Assembly: GCF_027596085.1 (NCBI RefSeq)
Contig: NC_072467.1
Location: 6,265,861-6,329,860, forward strand
From: Anoplopoma fimbria
Taxonomy: Eukaryota > Chordata > Actinopteri > Perciformes > Anoplopomatidae
DNA length: 64,000 bases
Direction of reading: 5' to 3'
Shown here: positions 1 to 13,900 of the stretch, one piece after another
How the letters are laid out: the number at the start of each line of letters is the position of its first letter
Position numbering within the stretch: the stretch's first letter is position 1
Position numbers and translations under genes: made by a program
Notes under the pieces: generated by a model
Told to the model about the DNA's origin: nothing
Databases searched by the model: none
Seen by the model: only the letters and a program-made list of their open reading frames with translations

Positions 1-560
1 TTTTCTGTGTTTCCACAGGTAAATATTGTAGGTATTTAGGCAGATTTATTAGACACAAAGTTACTAATACACAGAGTACCTTAGTCATAAAGCTGCTGGG
101 AGGAACATAAATAAACTAACATCACGGTTCTGGACTTTGTTGGAGGAAGACAGGTCATTTCAAGTATTTAAGTACAGATAAATCTGCAGGTCTAGTCCTT
201 CTTCGTTTATTAATTTAATGAGATACAAAACCTAGGATTCAGGAATTATTACTATTGAACATGTTTGCTTCATCCTCTTATCCAAATTAATGAGGTTTTG
301 CTCATGAATTCTCTGAAAGCCTGTGGCTGCAGATGGGGAAAGAGACCAAATGATACTCGATACTTGACTATTTAATATTATCTCTATCCACTGTGTGTAC
401 GATTTGTAAGTTTTCATTAATCAAAGGTTATCTTTTCCTGTGACCAATGTAGCGAGATAAATTTAGAGAAAAGGGGAAGCAAAAATCCTATTACAAGAAT
501 TAATCGTGAGTTTTCTGGAGGAAGACATCTGATTGATAGGCACAAAACTCTTTTTGTTTA
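1..560. other. Unassigned AT-rich DNA
   Basis: No gene, repeat family or RNA is recognisable. The only reading frame (61 codons, minus strand) has no family resemblance and no codon structure beyond chance. Confidence 0.5.
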
Positions 561-563
561 TGT

Positions 564-598
<35 letters not shown>
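561..598. repeat. (TG)14 then (AG)5 compound microsatellite
   Basis: Fourteen uninterrupted TG units run directly into five AG units. It is a compound dinucleotide microsatellite of a kind very common in fish DNA. It opens a spurious frame of alternating Cys-Val codons. Confidence 0.97.
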
Positions 599-3126
599 CA
601 ATACAGAGAGAGGTGATATGAATGCTGACTTTATCTGTATTTTAAGTGTCATTCTCCATTTTTTTCTCTCAGTTGGTTCCCTTCTTGCAGAGTTAGAGTG
701 TCTCTGTCAGGATGAAATGGACTGTCACCAGCTATTCAGTGATACAACACAGGTTCATTTGGGTCCAGGACAGTGTCTTGGGCAATCATACATAAGCTTG
801 CACACATTTGTGAGGATGCATAAATATGGGGTTGCATATTTTTTCTTTACTGTCATCTCACACCATTGCACTGCTGCTCAGTTCCCATTTCCATATGTAA
901 AAGCTGTGTGAACAAAAGCAATTTTGTAAAGACCAACTAAATATCACTGAATGTGCTTGGACTTATTGTGCAAGCACAGTGTTCATTTGTATATTGATTT
1001 ATTTCCAGGAACGTGTGTCTTATCGATAATCATTTTCCACCGCTGTCAATGAACAGGAACATTTGCTTTAGCATGCACTGGAACAGCTTCAGGGCTGTTG
1101 TGATTAATGTATCCCACTTAGCTCAGGCGCATCTACACTCTGTAGACATGCTTTTTGAGAGGCGCAATCATATCATTCAAATTCATGTCTTCGTTTACTA
1201 ATATATCATATGAACGTGCTCCATTATAGGTTCCTCGGGACTGCAGCCATCCATTTGAGCCAGGGTTAAGAGATTTGATAATAAATACAGACCTGTGAAA
1301 GTTGGCAGTCTAACAGACTAGGTGTTGTGGTGGTGGTGCTGCTGCTGCAGACAATGGGGGTGGAATAAAGCACTTTTCCTGTGAGTTAGATGGCATGCAT
1401 CATTGAAGATGACAAAATGTAAAAATTGTTTAGAGGACCTTATTAAATATGTATGAAACTGGGTTTTCAAGGAGGGCATAGACAGCAAAATCCATCATCG
1501 CATTGTAAAATGCAGAAATACTATTAAAGTATGAATATTAAGTATGTTTTTCCTACTGCTGTGCAGAGGGCTACAGACAAGAGAACACTGAAAACATGTT
1601 TTTAATATTACATGTGACTTCCAAAGCAAAGTTATTTTTGTTCTTTTAGTTTGAATACATTAATTATAAGCACTATTCCCTGATCTGATGCGTGTCACTG
1701 GAAGCAGTGTCTTGCGGTGCCAAATAGCTTCTAGATACATAGATTGTCAGAATACCTTCACTCGTGATACAAACACTTGAAGATGCAGTGTGAGAGCTCG
1801 TCAACAAAATGCGAGCAAAATTGACATTGGAACAGAGGGAACAATAGTGTTTACAACTACTCAATTAGAGAGATTAGACAACCTCTCCAAGGTCACCAAA
1901 ACAAAGGCACGTTCATGTAGTATAATCCCTCTAAGTCAACTATTAATTACTTCATGAATATCTGAGGACTAAAGGGCATTGTCATGGGTCATGGCTCATG
2001 GAAATGTCATTAGGGTTGTAGCAAAAATTAACCAAACCTTTCCCTCAAATCCTTACCAGATCAAGAGTCTGAAACCACATCCTGCAAGCTTTACACGCTG
2101 CACCGCTCATCCTATTAACTTGTTTACTTTGCTTCCTAATTAGGACTATTTTTATTTATTGTAATGAAGGTTTCTGTGGTGATAAAACTGCAGAACAACA
2201 CCAAGTTCTTTTACCAATCAGTGCTATACAATATTCATCAATCATTGCAGACGCAGCTTTACAGCAACAACATACATCACCTGGCACAATGATACTGTAG
2301 AGAAGCACAGCTATAGTGCCTCTCTGCTGCGAGTCTGCCAGCACGCTGTGTTGTTGTGAGTGGGGAGCCCAAACTGCTGCGCAGCCTGGCTGTCTTTGGG
2401 TTATGTGAGTAGGTATGGGGGCGTATTTGCAGAGAAGAGAGAGAAAATGAGAGATAGGAGCCACAGCCAGAGAGCTGTCCCTGAGTGATGCTGCTCGGCT
2501 CCCAGCAGCACCCTGTCAACTCCAAATGAGAAATTTCAGACATCCAGTGAGGTAGCTCTTGAAAGTGGAAATGTTTTCCCACCACTGCTGTGTCCTTTCT
2601 TAGGACAATAACTTTAAAAGTTAGTTGGCTGACCTTCAAAGTGGAGGGATGATAATGGATTCCATTCATCTCAAGGCATGTGTTAAGTTAATTGGTAGAT
2701 GAAGCAGTGTGAAAATTCCTGCTGTTTCAAGATGAAATAGGCTACGTTGGCAACCAGTCGACTGACTTATGGGCCTTTGCTTTGAACTGTGGCTTGTATC
2801 TGTTTTAAGGATTAATACCTGACATTTGTTCATGTGGGAAGAAACATGTGGATACATTATGGTTCAGGAATGTTTGGATTATTGATATCATCACAGATGG
2901 CTTCTACTCAAAGTAGAGCTGAGTACTGAACTTTATATCAGTCTCTGTGTTAATATCCCTTTAATCTTAGTTTATTTTCAAATGGCTACTACATATTACA
3001 GAATAAGAAATGGAACTGATAAAAGGGAAAAATGTCCCCCCAACCTTTGACCCTCACTTACCAAGAATAACCTCCCATGAAAGACCCTATTAGAAGGGAA
3101 ATGTCTGAAGCTTTAGGATTATATAA

Positions 3127-3129
<3 letters not shown>
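599..3129. other. Unassigned non-coding DNA
   Basis: No gene is supported. Overlapping minus-strand frames of 102 and 130 codons (2156-2669) share the same bases in different phases and match nothing I know. A short GGT/GCT trinucleotide run sits at about 1326-1349. Confidence 0.45.

Positions 3130-3168
<39 letters not shown>
3130..3168. repeat. (TA)n microsatellite
   Basis: An almost pure TA dinucleotide run of about 38 bases, followed by further degenerate AT sequence to about 3200. Confidence 0.95.
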
Positions 3169-3172
<4 letters not shown>

Positions 3173-5271
3173 ATGAATATATATCATTATAAAATAAATT
3201 GAGTAGTTTTCATCATCAAGGTCATGATATAGTAGCAATAGTTCAAGGTCACTGGCACTGCTTTGGGTACCACAGACAGTGTTTTAGTTTGGCCACCACA
3301 ACCTCAAAAAGAAGGCTCACTCCCACTGAGTTAACAATTCAATCATTATCATGGATGAACACGTGACCTCAGAGCAGGAAAACTGTTGTCCCATGATGCC
3401 GAGTTACTCCTGTTAATTACACAAAACATAGGTAGACTAAAAGGTAGTTCAAATTAAGACAGTGAAACCATTTTTTGCCTCTTCAAGAGCACTCCAAAGT
3501 AAAAGTTAAGGAAAAAAATGATATCTGAAGTTGTGTTGTTATGTTCCTACACAAGGAAAATGTGCAATGTGCGATACTATAATTAAATATTGTGCTGGCA
3601 ATATGACTTGCGATAAATAAACAAATATTGAAGTATGCATATTTCCTTTACATTTCCAGTCAGCCTGGTTGTCTTTGAAGTCCGAACCTGATGAGGATTT
3701 AATGTTTTAAATACAACTACGCTTAATGTTTCTAGAGCTGCACCAGTAGTGTTTATAATGGCAAAGTCACTATATAAACTTATTGATATCTCACTGGAAA
3801 CAAATCTTAAATGTCTATAAATTAAATTAATTCCTGAGTGAGGTTTACAAAGAATAAAGAACACAGACATCAGTCAGTATTAGTCCTTCCTCCTGTGCTC
3901 TGTACTCTTCCTTCTGCTGATGTGAATCACTGCCTGCAGGTCCTGCTGGTAGAGAGAGAAGAGGCTGCAGATTCGTTTACAAGAATTTGGCAAACTCAGC
4001 TAAAAGGTTAGACTACATACAGACAGCTTTTCTTTAGCTTGTGTAGATTAAGATTAGTTTGCACCCATACTTTAAGAAGGTAATAAAATAATAACACAGA
4101 GACTCAGTGTCTGCACCAAGACGGCAACAACTTTATTACTCCAACCTTGTCATCAACAGTGCATCACAAAAGGCAATATTTTTTACTACCATACTTAGTG
4201 TAATCTCTATAAACAGATATTGTATTCATATGCAGAATTTCAGTTTGTAGTTTTAGTAGTTTTGACCAAACATGTTCGAGCAGGCTTTGGATGAATGTTG
4301 GTTAAAAAGTCTATGTTGAGAGCAAAAGTGTCTGAACGCATTGGCGGAAAGGCATGATAATAGATAATACGCATTTGTCCCCGGAACCCATTTAATACTA
4401 GGTTTCGGCAACCAATTGCACATGTTCATTTCACGATGAAGATGAAAATATGATTTATCGGTTCAGCACTTATATAGACTAACATCTGATTTGACTAGGG
4501 ATTCAGTGGGGCCGGTTCTATTGGTCAGTTTTGGCCAATTTGACCATCTCTTCTTCACCTACTGTCCTACATTGGTAGAGGAAATATAAAAAAACTGTTA
4601 ATTTGGACGGTTGGCATTTAAATAAAAAACTTCACTTCTTCGTTGACAACACACTGCAAACTAAAGCTTGTTAGTTCTTTAGCCCAGTATGTTTTGATCA
4701 TTTATAAAATATTCTTTTTTTTCCAGACTTTGCATAAAGTCAAATCCAAGTGACTTCTTAATTAGTCTGCTCCTCTGAAGTGAAAAGAGGTGCCCACTTA
4801 TGTATGAGTAATTTCTCTAAGTTAGTATAATTGGTAAGTCATCAGTGCTTGAAGTGGAAAAAAAACAAGTGCCAGAACTCCCCTTATTCACATGCTGGTG
4901 TGTGTTTCGGTCTTTTACAATAAGCCAGTTGTTCTGGGAGCAATAATTCTGCATTTGATGACCAACAGTCGCTCCATTCCTCTTGCTTCACATTATTGTT
5001 AATGTCGCAGTTTGCCGTGGTGGCAGTAGCGGTAGCTGCAGGTGGGGTTTGCTAGTGCTAGCGTAAGATCAACAGGCTCTTCACTAGAAGTGTCGCCAAT
5101 GTTTGCTCGCTTCTCCCGAACTGCATTTAGTCACGACAGATTTGACTTTTGAAGCTCTGTTGTGTTCTGGCTCTGATTGTGTTGTCCTTGTGTTTCCCTT
5201 TTGGAGCCAGGCCATCATAGCTAACCCCATAGCGGTGCTATGTAGTCCCGACTCATTCCTGCCAACACATT
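3169..5271. other. Unassigned DNA, possible old transposon body at right end
   Basis: From 3169 to about 4860 nothing is recognised. From about 4980 to 5260 the DNA becomes richer in CpG. On the minus strand, about 5020-5150 reads as an open stretch with an acidic segment (SSEEPVDLTLALANP). This may be a decayed coding remnant of the DNA element whose end lies at 6157, but I cannot name the protein. Confidence 0.3.
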
Positions 5272-5280
5272 AGCAGACGC

Positions 5281-5587
5281 TTTTATCCAAAGCACTTACA
5301 GCATTACATTACAGTCATTTAGTTCAGGTTTTAAAAAATGCGACTTACAGTCAGTAGTATATTACATATCATTCACCCATTCACACACTGATGACAGGCT
5401 ACCATGCAAGGTGCCACCATCAGACTCTAACTAACATTCATCATCCAGTCCACACCGATGGCAAGCCTTCGGGAGCAACTTGGGGTTAAGTGTCTTGCCC
5501 AAGGACACATCGACTGCCAAAGCCGGGTATCGAACCACCGACCCTCTGATTGGAGAACTACCTTGCTCTCCACTACGCCACAGCCGC
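5281..5587 (-). mobile_element. tRNA-derived SINE with L2-type tail, minus strand
   Basis: On the minus strand the element has a tRNA-like head with an A-box-like TGGCGTAGTGG and a B-box-like GGTTCGATACC. A body containing 'ccttgggcaagacacttaacccc' follows, then the tail found on many fish SINEs and their L2-clade partner LINEs ('ataaaagcgtctgct'). It is flanked by a 9-bp direct repeat, ccaacacat, at 5272-5280 and 5588-5596, which is the target-site duplication of target-primed reverse transcription. It matches the plus-strand copy at 36233-36532 along almost its whole length. Its tail differs: a second partial tail segment is present near 5313-5350. It is non-coding and would depend on LINE reverse transcriptase. 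The tRNA-like head is not a functional tRNA gene. Confidence 0.9.
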
Positions 5588-6030
5588 CCAACACATGATA
5601 GATGTAGCAGTGTAGCGCCCAGGATTTAGGAAGAGGTGAAACCTGTCAAAACATTGCTCCCCCATGCAGAGAGAGTAGCCCTGACGTGCGATGTTAGATA
5701 ATAAGACCACCGAGTCAAATTTTACAATTACAAGACGTACAGACAGTAACATCGCGGAGGTACCGAAAACTGAACCTGTAGGAATTGGAAATAAATGGGA
5801 AGGACCCTTTACTTAATGACTGATTCAACTGATGTTTCGTGCATTACATGTAAGTTAATAGTGTTCAGTGACACAATAAGAAAATAATACAGTTTATATT
5901 TTATTTTCAAATCAAGTTGTGACAAGTGCATTTTAAGAAAAAAGTTTCCAGTGATGCACGTATTAGACTATCCAGGTGGTACACAGCAAGTTGTATTTTC
6001 AGGTCTGTCTTCAAATTTTCATTAAAAGAA

Positions 6031-6157
6031 ATTCTGTATTGCAATAAATTGCAATATGTATCGTTGCAATATCGTTGCAATATGTCATGATATATGGTAT
6101 CGGGACACATGTATCGCGATACGTATCTTAAAGTCAGGTACTTGCCAATACACAGCC
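6031..6157. mobile_element. hAT-like transposon end fragment
   Basis: A run of 'gcaatat', 'gatatatggtatcgggacac' and 'atcgcgatacgtatc' motifs ends in a 'ttgccaatacacagcc' terminus. This resembles the terminal region of a non-autonomous hAT family I know from fish genomes. No partner end or 8-bp target duplication was found, so the copy is probably truncated. The family assignment is from memory of consensus sequence and is moderate. Confidence 0.5.
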
Positions 6158-9100
6158 ATAGAACTACAAAGAGAAAAATCTAGAATGTCGGCCCACTTAC
6201 TGTTAGTCATACACCACCACCAGATCTATGCGTATGTCTTAAATCTTAGCTCTGCTGATATAATATCTATACTAAACTTTGAGACCGTTTAGGTCTAAGG
6301 GGTCAACTGTCCCAATAATCTGTGGCCATTAAAACAAAGCAGTGTCTGAACTGCTCAGTTGGCTGTTTCAAGTAAGATATGAGGTGTGGAGACAGCAGCA
6401 GTCGATTCGACCACTTAAGATCAGAATAACAATATTACATTTTAAATAAACGTGACAGATTTGAACTGGTCCTAACAATTTTGTGATTTTAGTCAATCCT
6501 TATGAATGGTTAATCATTAATGCATGATCTTTTTGCATTTATACAGATTTTGATATAATTGTAGACACTTAATTTGCTATGCTTTTTAAAAATGTGTTGC
6601 AGGCTGTGAGTTAGTTATCTTTTCACTTTTCACAGACACACATGTTCTAAACTAAGAATTGAGATTTTCCTTAATTATCCTGCAGTTTGTTTTCTCATTG
6701 TTTGCCAAAGACACCATATTGCAATCGCTATTAAAAAGGTGCTGGGCTCGTTATGCACACACAGAAAATTAACATCCTGTCCTCCAATTAGACTGATTTG
6801 ATAAAAGGACTTCTTCTGGCAATGAGTTAATTAGTTGATCCTACTCAGCAGACTGTGTTTCCCAGGGTGAAACTAACATGTGCCATTAATTCACGTTATG
6901 GTTAATACAGATATTTTTTTAAAATAACAAAACAGTTCAAATGCTTCCAAAAACTAATATTCTAACATACGTATTTGTGATTAATTTTTTAGTAGGAATG
7001 ACACAGAGCCTAAGCTTCTGTGTTTGCTGTCGCTTTGTGTGATGCCTGCATTCATCTACCTGCTTTTGTGTGTGCAAACGATGAAAAGGCTGGGATGGAT
7101 TTCATATGCTATTGAAAAGGTACCTGAGAAGCATTGCCTTTGGAGGACTTTTGAAACAGCAATGGAGCAATTCTCCACATCTCTGTGCTCTAAAATTGGA
7201 TCAATAGCATTTAAACCCTGACTGCCGGGATTGGAAGACTCTCGAAGTGAAATGTCATGCATCTGTAGTTTCGTTTATTAAATTCTGTATTAACGGAGGG
7301 TTTTCGACCACTATTTTTCACATGGGTATTTTCTAAAAGATTTAAAATCAACACATGTACCTACTGTCATGTTATCAAACAAACAAACTGCATTCAACAT
7401 CAGAAAACATTATCATAAAAAAAAGAACTACTCAAAAATAACACAATACCAATCCCCATGACAATATATTTTTGATATGAAAAGGGAAGGGGCAATGCAA
7501 AAAACAGGCGGGAGTCCATTAAAACAGGTAGACTTTATTCACAAAAAATGTCATGGCAAAACCAAAAGTCCAACCTTGGGAGAGTTCAAAATCTTACGAC
7601 AGTGCCCAGTCGCTTTTTTGAGACTATGATATATCCAGTTATTACCACAACCCCTTTTAAGAGATCACATTCTTTAGGACATAAATACAACTACACACTA
7701 AAACAAGCGTCTCTCTGTTTGTAAAGCGGACTTAAACATTGACTGAGTCATATGCAGAACACTGTGCTGAAATGAACGATTTACCACTTAAGAAAACTCA
7801 TTGATGGATTTCAGGACCAAGTGAAAAGGCAGCAACCTTTTTGCAACCACTCAAAAAAGTGAAAAGCTGATCACTGGATGACTAACACTTTTCTTTTGGT
7901 TTTATCTTGAAATGCCGGGCTTCAAAACCTTCATGAACCAACCCTTGCATGAAACCTTGCTCTGTCCTTTATCAAGGTTGTGAGTCTTTGAGTCTCTCCT
8001 GTAGCTGACATGTAAAGCTTTTTTTTCCTACAAATTTCACTGCATGAAAAAGGACAGACACTTTTAAGGTGGTCCACCAGTAATTTGGTGCATCTGCTGA
8101 AAGAAGCAAAACTAAATGAGTCAACATTTAATTATTTGATTACTCTGCTCCAAACATGTTTCTGCATTCCAAAGAAAATTTAAGAATGTGTGAAGATTAA
8201 ATCTAAATCTAAAATCTAATAAAAAAAAAGGAATAAAGTGAAAGGCAATACACATTTTTATGAATATAATTTGTAGGTATGTCATGATCAAATTAAAAAC
8301 CCAATCATTTAGTTTTTTGTGAATCACAGTCAATCACCAATGTAACTAAATGTACAGTCAATAGTGTGTTCATTTTTTCCATGGCTGCCTTCAACAACAT
8401 TAAGCCCCGCCGCCCACAGTGATGTCTGCACAGCTACAGTGGACAGTTCATTCTTTTTTTTAATTAATTTTTTTTATTGACGAAGCATCTCCATCCTGAA
8501 TAAGAAAAGCCCCCTTGCTCCCATTCATGAAATATAATTGCAGTGTTTTGCATTCAATATTGATTTACAGGTATGGGATATGTTTTTAATTAGGCATTAT
8601 TAATCTTCCATACAAATACACCCGATAGAGAAACACATTAAATGGGCAATTCCTTCCAGTGTTAAGATGCTGCCAATGACTTGTGAACTGTGAAAAAATT
8701 TAAAACACACAATTTCTACTTTTTTCCGAACCTTCCGTCTACTGTCTCTCCCCTTTTGAACATGTGGGTTATAAACAGTGAAATCTTTCTCTTACATGCC
8801 ATCCAAAATACTTTAATTGAATACCCTACTATTTAAGCAGCCAAAAAAGGTTATACTGTAAATGTTTATGAACCCCGTGTCCATGCTAAGAAGGTGTAGT
8901 ATCTGGACACAAACCAGCACTCCTCATTAACCTTAAGCTTCCCATGTGATACATTTCTCCCTCGAGCACACACACAAATGTACGCACCTCTTGCAAATTT
9001 CTGAGATAGTAAAAAAGGAATGAGAGCAAAGAGCAAAAGAGAGAGGGAGTAAAAGAAGACTGAGTAGGCTATTACAGAGGAAAGAGTGTATCCCCCGGAG

Positions 9101-12100
9101 GAGGCGCTGGCTGAGATGGCGTAAATGAGGGAAGCGTGGCGGCCATTCCTGTAGCCTCATTACGGTAATGGAGACCCATCCGTTCTGTCAAGGCCTCCAG
9201 AAAATCTTATGTGACACGACTGCCTTTCTTTACATGCTATTCCACATTTACAGTCCAAGGGAAGACGGGAAGAGAGCGAGAGAGATAAAGCAGAGGCGAT
9301 TGCTGTTGGGTCTCATGTTGCATGTGACCATTTGTGCCTTTGGAAGTGTATTAAGGTCTTGATTAGGGTCTCTTTTTCCCTGTCAGAGTCTGTAATGTTC
9401 TGTGGTGGGTGACTGTGTGGCCTCGGTGGGAGAATTGCGATACTGTATGCCTCTGGTAAAGATTGGTCTCTGGTGTGGAGGATGGGGCAGTGGGAGCTAT
9501 AAAGAGCGACTGAATTTTGGGCTGCTTAATTTTATCTGTTCTCAACCACCATTTATACTGTTTGTATATGTTTACCAGCTGACTAAATATGAAAAAATAA
9601 CATTTAAAACACGCTATTTCAATTATGTACATTAGTTAATGAAATGATAAATCTTGATCTATATTTGAAAAAGACAGTTTTTCAAACATTACTGAATAGA
9701 GAACAAGAGGCTTTGACAGTGACAGTGTTTCTTTAAAGACTGTGTATAATGGAAGAATATCCTGATGATTGAACAGTAAGTATGAACTGTTTTTGGGCTA
9801 AAAATAAATAACAGGTAGCACAGGCAATGGGAAGTGTACCAAAACATCCAACATTTGTTTTGTTTGTGGTCACTCAGCAGAGACAACAGGAATAAGGAGC
9901 CCAATTTATGTGTAATTGTGCCTTTCATTGTGTAATTAGGCTATTTTGTCTACCACTAACACAATCATTTGCCAATGTGGCCTCTAACAGAACTAATTTA
10001 ACAAGTTCAACACAAATACACAAAGCTAATTACAGAGTTGTTGTTTTCAGCCTGAAATGAAATTACTTTTCACTTTCTTTTTGTTTTCTCTGGCTTGTTT
10101 TTTCCCTGCGCCTTTTGCTATTTTACAATAGGGCTGCCCTGAATACCATTTTGACACAAAATTCATAGTACATGGTCCTGTTCTAGTCTAGTTCTATTGT
10201 CACTGGATCGTATTTGTGAGGTCCTCCAATAACGCCAGACCTGCGATCTTTACACATGTCCATTACACATGGCTGTGGATATTTGTCGCACCCATCATAT
10301 ATTACTTTAAATGAATTACACATGAACCTGCAAGTACTTACATCTAAAGAAGTGATACTGTATCTCTCATCATCGTCAACACTTTTGAAAGATAATCAGT
10401 AATAATTTCGATTTAGGCATAACTTAAGAAAAAATGTCACCTTATCGTAAAAAATGAACATTACATACATACAGGAAAATGATTAAACACCTAAAGTTGC
10501 ATATATGTAAATAATAATGTGTGAAATTGCATACAGTGCATTTTTTTTTCCTAAACTCAGAATTGTTTATAGATTTGGACATTTGGACATTCTCTTTAAT
10601 GCTAAAATAAGGAACTTATCAATGAATTTACCTGGTGAGGTGTTTGGCTGAATCCTGCACTACATGCTGGTTTTAAATGCATCACATGGTTGTCATGAGT
10701 ATTGTTAGGCAGCATCTTTCTCAAGGCTTGTAAACAGCACTTTACTGAGCTGTCTGGGTAGCTTTTCTTAGGTCCTTACAACCAAGGACAAGTTTATAGG
10801 CCTTGAGGGAGTGAATATCACCAGTGCACATAAGACCCAGAAGCATCTTGCATTAGATGGAGAATGATCTTCAGAAGACCACGGGTACCACTTATTCAGC
10901 CTCTTTGATGATAAATGCAGTCTGTTTTCAAGCTCACAGGAAGGTCAGAACTCTGAATAATATGAGGTATGAGAACAATATTGCACAGTACAGTTTATGC
11001 CTCATGATATATGTCTTGCAAAAAAAGTCATGAATATCAGACCAAAATACAAATGGATCTGAAATTTTAGTGTGCACAATTAGGTTAATATTTGTCTTGA
11101 TCATAGCCTTTATGAAGCTTTACTTTCAATTAAGCATCTTATCTGCCTTTTCCATGCAATTAATGAGATGTTTTAACCCATACAACACTAAAGTCTTCGA
11201 GGTATGTCCGCTTTGTTCTTATTTGTTCTCTTCCCTTTTGTCAGGAGGTATTCTAATAACTTTGAAGCCAATAATTCCCCAGGTTTGATTGTGGATCTAT
11301 TTATTTTTTAGCTAACACATTATCTCCCCTTGAATAAAATTGGAGAAAATGAACATTCAGGCTTCAAGCTGACTGCATCCCATCCCCAGCCTATCCGTAC
11401 CACTTCACATTATTCCAGCCCACACCTCCCCACTCCTGTCCTCCAGGCATTTCCATACTGGGTTCACATTCCTTACATTGTGGCATGATCATCAATAGTC
11501 ATTTAGGGGCGAGACGCTTTCCACACCACTGGATGCAATGAAGATTCATAGGCACCATTTCAAAAGGGTTTGGGGAGATGTACTGAATGAGGTAGAGGTG
11601 GAAATTGTCCACATACACCACTGGCTATTGGGTTACTACGATTTGGCCTTGCATGTCCAGTGAGGTGGATGGAAAAGGCAATGGATGACAAATGTTCAGA
11701 GCTGTAAATGAGTGGGAAGACAGGTTAGGGAGCAAACATCAAACAAGCTATGCTGTGCATTACAATATGTCCTGTTAACAGTGATGTAATCATGACTGTG
11801 CACAATAGGGATTCAACAGACACAGAAAATAATCAAATGTTTTGTGATTTCAAACTTCTAATCGTCTGCAGCAAATGGAGAAAGTTCATCAGGGTGGTAA
11901 ATGTGTTTATAAATGCTTGTGCTTGTCCGTTTCCATGTACATATGCAAATACAGTGCGATTTGTGAACATTACAAATAGACGTACTCGTGTATCCATTAA
12001 GCTTAATATTTAAATAGATGGAGTGACATTTCTTTGATATGAGGTTAATTGACTCTTCATTTCACCCCACTGCCCTTGGTTACTGTTGCTATGACTGTCA

Positions 12101-12624
12101 AACTGTCCAATCCAGCACTATAAACACATAATAATTATTATGGTCAGGTGGCAGATTTGACCATTTGATCTTCATAGTATTTATTTAACAATTGGTCCTT
12201 GACCTCTAACGGAAATAGTAACAAGCAGGCTTATTCAGCAGCAGTCCATTTAGCCTTCTGGAATGAAACTGCCATATTTTATTAGCTGTATTATTTTATT
12301 AACTTACTAAAATGAACAATGTGAGTTGGTCAAAAACTCCATACTCACCTGACTTTTTTATGTTTCTGCCTGTCTCTAATTAAAATGAGATTTTTTTTCA
12401 AACAGAGCTTGAACCTAGAGTTTATGTCTACTCACGTACACAAAAAAGGGATATATAAATAAATCAAGCTAAAGCTTACAGGTCCTAGACATTTTTTTGA
12501 TAAATTGCCAAGGTTGGTTACCGTTGGACAATCACTGTTTGGGGGGTTTAGGGAATGGTCATTTGCATGTACAATAACAGACCATGATATCCTTACTTGA
12601 TAGTTTGTTGAATAAATTTTTTAC
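6158..12624. other. Unassigned AT-rich DNA, about 6.5 kb
   Basis: No gene, RNA or transposon is recognised. Short homopolymer runs (for example T runs near 10538) are the only simple repeats. About 8930-9360 is less AT-rich and has few homopolymers, so it is a weak candidate for conserved non-coding DNA. All frames are short. Confidence 0.45.
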
Positions 12625-12809
12625 TAGTGCATAGGTATACGAGTTGTAACAGTGCATACCATGTTACAAAACCATCCCAGATTCGATTCCAGCCTCGGGC
12701 CCTTTGTCATACCCCTCTCATGTCATACCCATCTCTCCCCCCCCCATTTCTAACCTCTGTCTGTACACTTTCAAATAAAGACAAAAATGCCGAAATAAAT
12801 AAATAAATA
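12625..12809 (+). mobile_element. SINE-like retroposon with 'aaagacaaaaatgcc' tail
   Basis: A B-box-like GATTCGATTCC lies at 12681-12691. It is followed by 'cctttgtcatacccctctc', a C-run, and an 'aataaagacaaaaatgccgaaataaataaata' type 3' end. This order matches a common teleost tRNA-derived SINE distinct from the one at 5281. The 5' boundary is uncertain because the head is degraded, and no clear target duplication was found. Confidence 0.6.
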
Positions 12810-13092
12810 TCAAGATAAGAATCGTTTTTGAGACCTTCAAATCCAGCATTCCACCACTGACCTTAACCTGTCATTCTTAATTTTTCACATTAACCTTGTA
12901 CGGCCCCTGAATGTCAAAGGTGACAATGCCTTTTTTTTTTTTTTTACCCTCAGGTTTAACATTTTATAATATTTCTGACTGGACCATGCTCTTCGCAAAT
13001 GCCATATATCGTGAGTTCACGGACCGATTTTTGTTAGCATGCCTGTGTGTGGGAGTGAGACACAGACCGGCCCACACATACACTGACAAATG
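12810..13092. other. Unassigned DNA with T15 run
   Basis: A pure T run near 12931-12945 is followed by 'accctcag', which resembles a splice acceptor. No coding sequence follows that I can recognise. Confidence 0.4.
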
Positions 13093-13117
13093 AAGAGAGA
13101 GAGAGAGAGAGAGAGAG
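13093..13117. repeat. (GA)n microsatellite
   Basis: About twelve GA units, ending in an imperfect GGGA. Confidence 0.93.
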
Positions 13118-13900
13118 GGAGTTAGTTTTATTAGCGTACGTGCGTGAGTGTTTGGGTAATGACTTATGCCCTGCTTTCAACAGATGTTTTACGGCGTGTG
13201 CTGTGTAAGTGCACTGGACTGCCAGAGTGCTTTATCATTCAGTATTTTCGAGAAATGCAAATATACAGTCTGAACCTTTACAATTTTCACTCCATGTCAT
13301 CTTTTGAGGATACTTCATTAGTACCAGAGGGGATTGCAGGGAAGATGGAGAGAAATAGACCAAAAAACAATTGAAAACCTTTCATTTTGACCAATAGGGT
13401 ACTGGAGCATATTACTATAAGTACAATACATATACTGGTTTGAAGCAAATGTGGCTACTGGATTTCAATACCAAAGCTTGAGATGCAGAAGGATTTAGAG
13501 CATAAGTACATGGCAGATTGCCTGATGCGTCCTGGCTCCAGAGAAGAAAAAAGAGAAACGAGGAAAAAAGCGTATAATCAAATGCTAAAGAGGTAATTTA
13601 CTTGGGTAATGACCTTTCTCTGCAGCTGATGATTAAGGTTGAGGCATGGTGATGGACCCTGATAAGGGAAATGTGATCCTGATTCTATGACTATGCATGA
13701 AAGTAGAAGGATGCCACCTCCACCTCGTCACCAGGGTTCGAGAACAGAGGACTCCCGCCAGATATCTCTTTCACGTTGTCTCCCTGTAGCACTAATTTAT
13801 AGTCCTTTTTTCAAGTCTGGCATAGCATGCAGATGCAAAGATCACTACCGCTGCTCTTTTTTTCCCTGAGACCCTCTGTAACAAGCTGGCTCCAGCCCTC
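13118..13900. other. Unassigned DNA
   Basis: No gene or repeat is recognised. Frames of 60-76 codons are present but have no recognisable motifs. Confidence 0.4.

Noticed and set aside
2156..2669. Overlapping 102- and 130-codon minus-strand frames
   Set aside because: Both use the same bases in different phases and neither resembles a known protein or has coding-like codon positions.
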